Part shown: positions 6,971 to 7,176 of the stretch, one piece after another
Position numbering within the stretch: the stretch's first letter is position 1
Layout of the letters: each line of letters starts with the position of its first letter
Assembly (NCBI GenBank): GCA_011322575.1
Contig: DRMK01000187.1
Coordinates: forward strand, 1-7,176
DNA from: Gammaproteobacteria bacterium
Lineage (GTDB): Bacteria; Pseudomonadota; Gammaproteobacteria; Thiohalospirales; Thiohalospiraceae
Length of the DNA stretch: 7,176 bases
Direction: 5' to 3'
Notes under the pieces: generated by a model
What the model was told of the DNA's origin: nothing
The model's input: only the letters and a program-made list of their open reading frames with translations
Databases searched by the model: none
Program-made: the position numbers and the translations under genes

Positions 6971-7176
6971 TGGACGGCCGGTTTGGTGCTCTTTTCAAGG
7001 ATAAATCAGGGAGGTCTTCCTCAAATTGTGTGGGTGAAATGGTAAATCACCGCGTAGCGGCTCCGTCCTTGACAGGCGGAATGCACGCCGGAAACTGGTC
7101 GGCAGAAGGGGATTGGGGAGACTTTGGGATAGCCGGACCAGTTGCAACTGGCGCAGGTGGTGGATATCCGCCACTC

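Larger units (their letters stand above)
6825..7176. other. 352-base stretch without a recognised gene, rich in inverted repeats
   Basis: This covers the cca leader and the right end of the window. On the plus strand, 7039-7176 is open from an ATG to the window edge (46 codons, beginning MVNHRVAAPSLTGG) with no good ribosome site. I do not recognise the peptide, and other frames on both strands are also open here. Hairpins follow each other closely: GAGG/CCTC (7011-7022), GGTGA/TCACC (7033-7051), CCGC/GCGG (7050-7060), GGCG/CGCC (7075-7089), and ACTGGTCGGC (7094-7103) with GCCGGACCAGT (7132-7142, one bulge). CCAGTTGCAACTGG (7138-7151) is a perfect palindrome and GTGGTGGATATCCGCCAC (7157-7174) a near palindrome. 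GGACGG (6972-6977) can also close onto CCGTCC (7063-7068). This may be a structured RNA, or the beginning of a gene running out of the window. Confidence 0.5.

Noticed and set aside
6825..6998. 58-codon N-terminal extension of cca
   Set aside because: Family alignment begins at MEIYMVGGAVRD, and the upstream part includes the likely promoter and leader rather than conserved protein.
5724..7004. Long plus-strand open frame (426 codons) opposite cca
   Set aside because: It mirrors the highly conserved cca gene and encodes a H-, Q- and P-rich sequence without recognisable motifs.
6972..7068. Cobalamin riboswitch, suggested by GGTGCTC and GATAAATCAGGGA
   Set aside because: The characteristic core (GGTGAAAATCC, then CCCGCAACTGTAA or similar) is absent, so the resemblance is limited to short chance matches.

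Overview
The window looks like chromosomal DNA of a GC-rich gammaproteobacterium. I infer this from close, near full-length similarity (recalled, not searched) to enterobacterial UvrA, Kbp (YgaU), MscL, YadG, YadH and Cca, together with Shine-Dalgarno-led starts and frequent use of GC-ending codons. I see no transposase, integrase, CRISPR array, rRNA or tRNA. The content is housekeeping and cell-envelope genes rather than an obvious mobile island.

Layout. Bases 1-1458 (+) are the C-terminal half of uvrA, cut by the window edge. A 146-base spacer with a good promoter candidate and a 10-base direct repeat leads to kbp (1605-2042, +), a cytoplasmic BON-LysM protein. Next is an outer-membrane-type lipoprotein (2190-3326, +). 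It has a coiled coil, eight 23-residue repeats split 4+4 by a 20-residue insert, and a C-terminal peptidoglycan-binding domain. It ends at a strong intrinsic terminator. mscL (3426-3845, +) follows. A GC-rich hairpin separates it from a convergent minus-strand operon, cca-yadG-yadH (6824 down to 3923), whose genes overlap by exactly 4 bases at both junctions. Bases 6825-7176 hold no recognisable gene. They carry divergent promoter-like -10 boxes and a dense run of inverted repeats that may mark a structured RNA or the start of a gene beyond the window.

How the genes fit together. The plus-strand block combines a K+-binding stress protein, a wall-binding lipoprotein and the osmotic release valve MscL, which suggests an envelope and osmotic-stress neighbourhood, although the terminator before mscL argues for a separate transcript. 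The minus-strand block couples the tRNA CCA-adding enzyme to an ABC-2 type exporter (ATPase plus permease). The most unusual items are the symmetric repeat lipoprotein and the unexplained structured right end.
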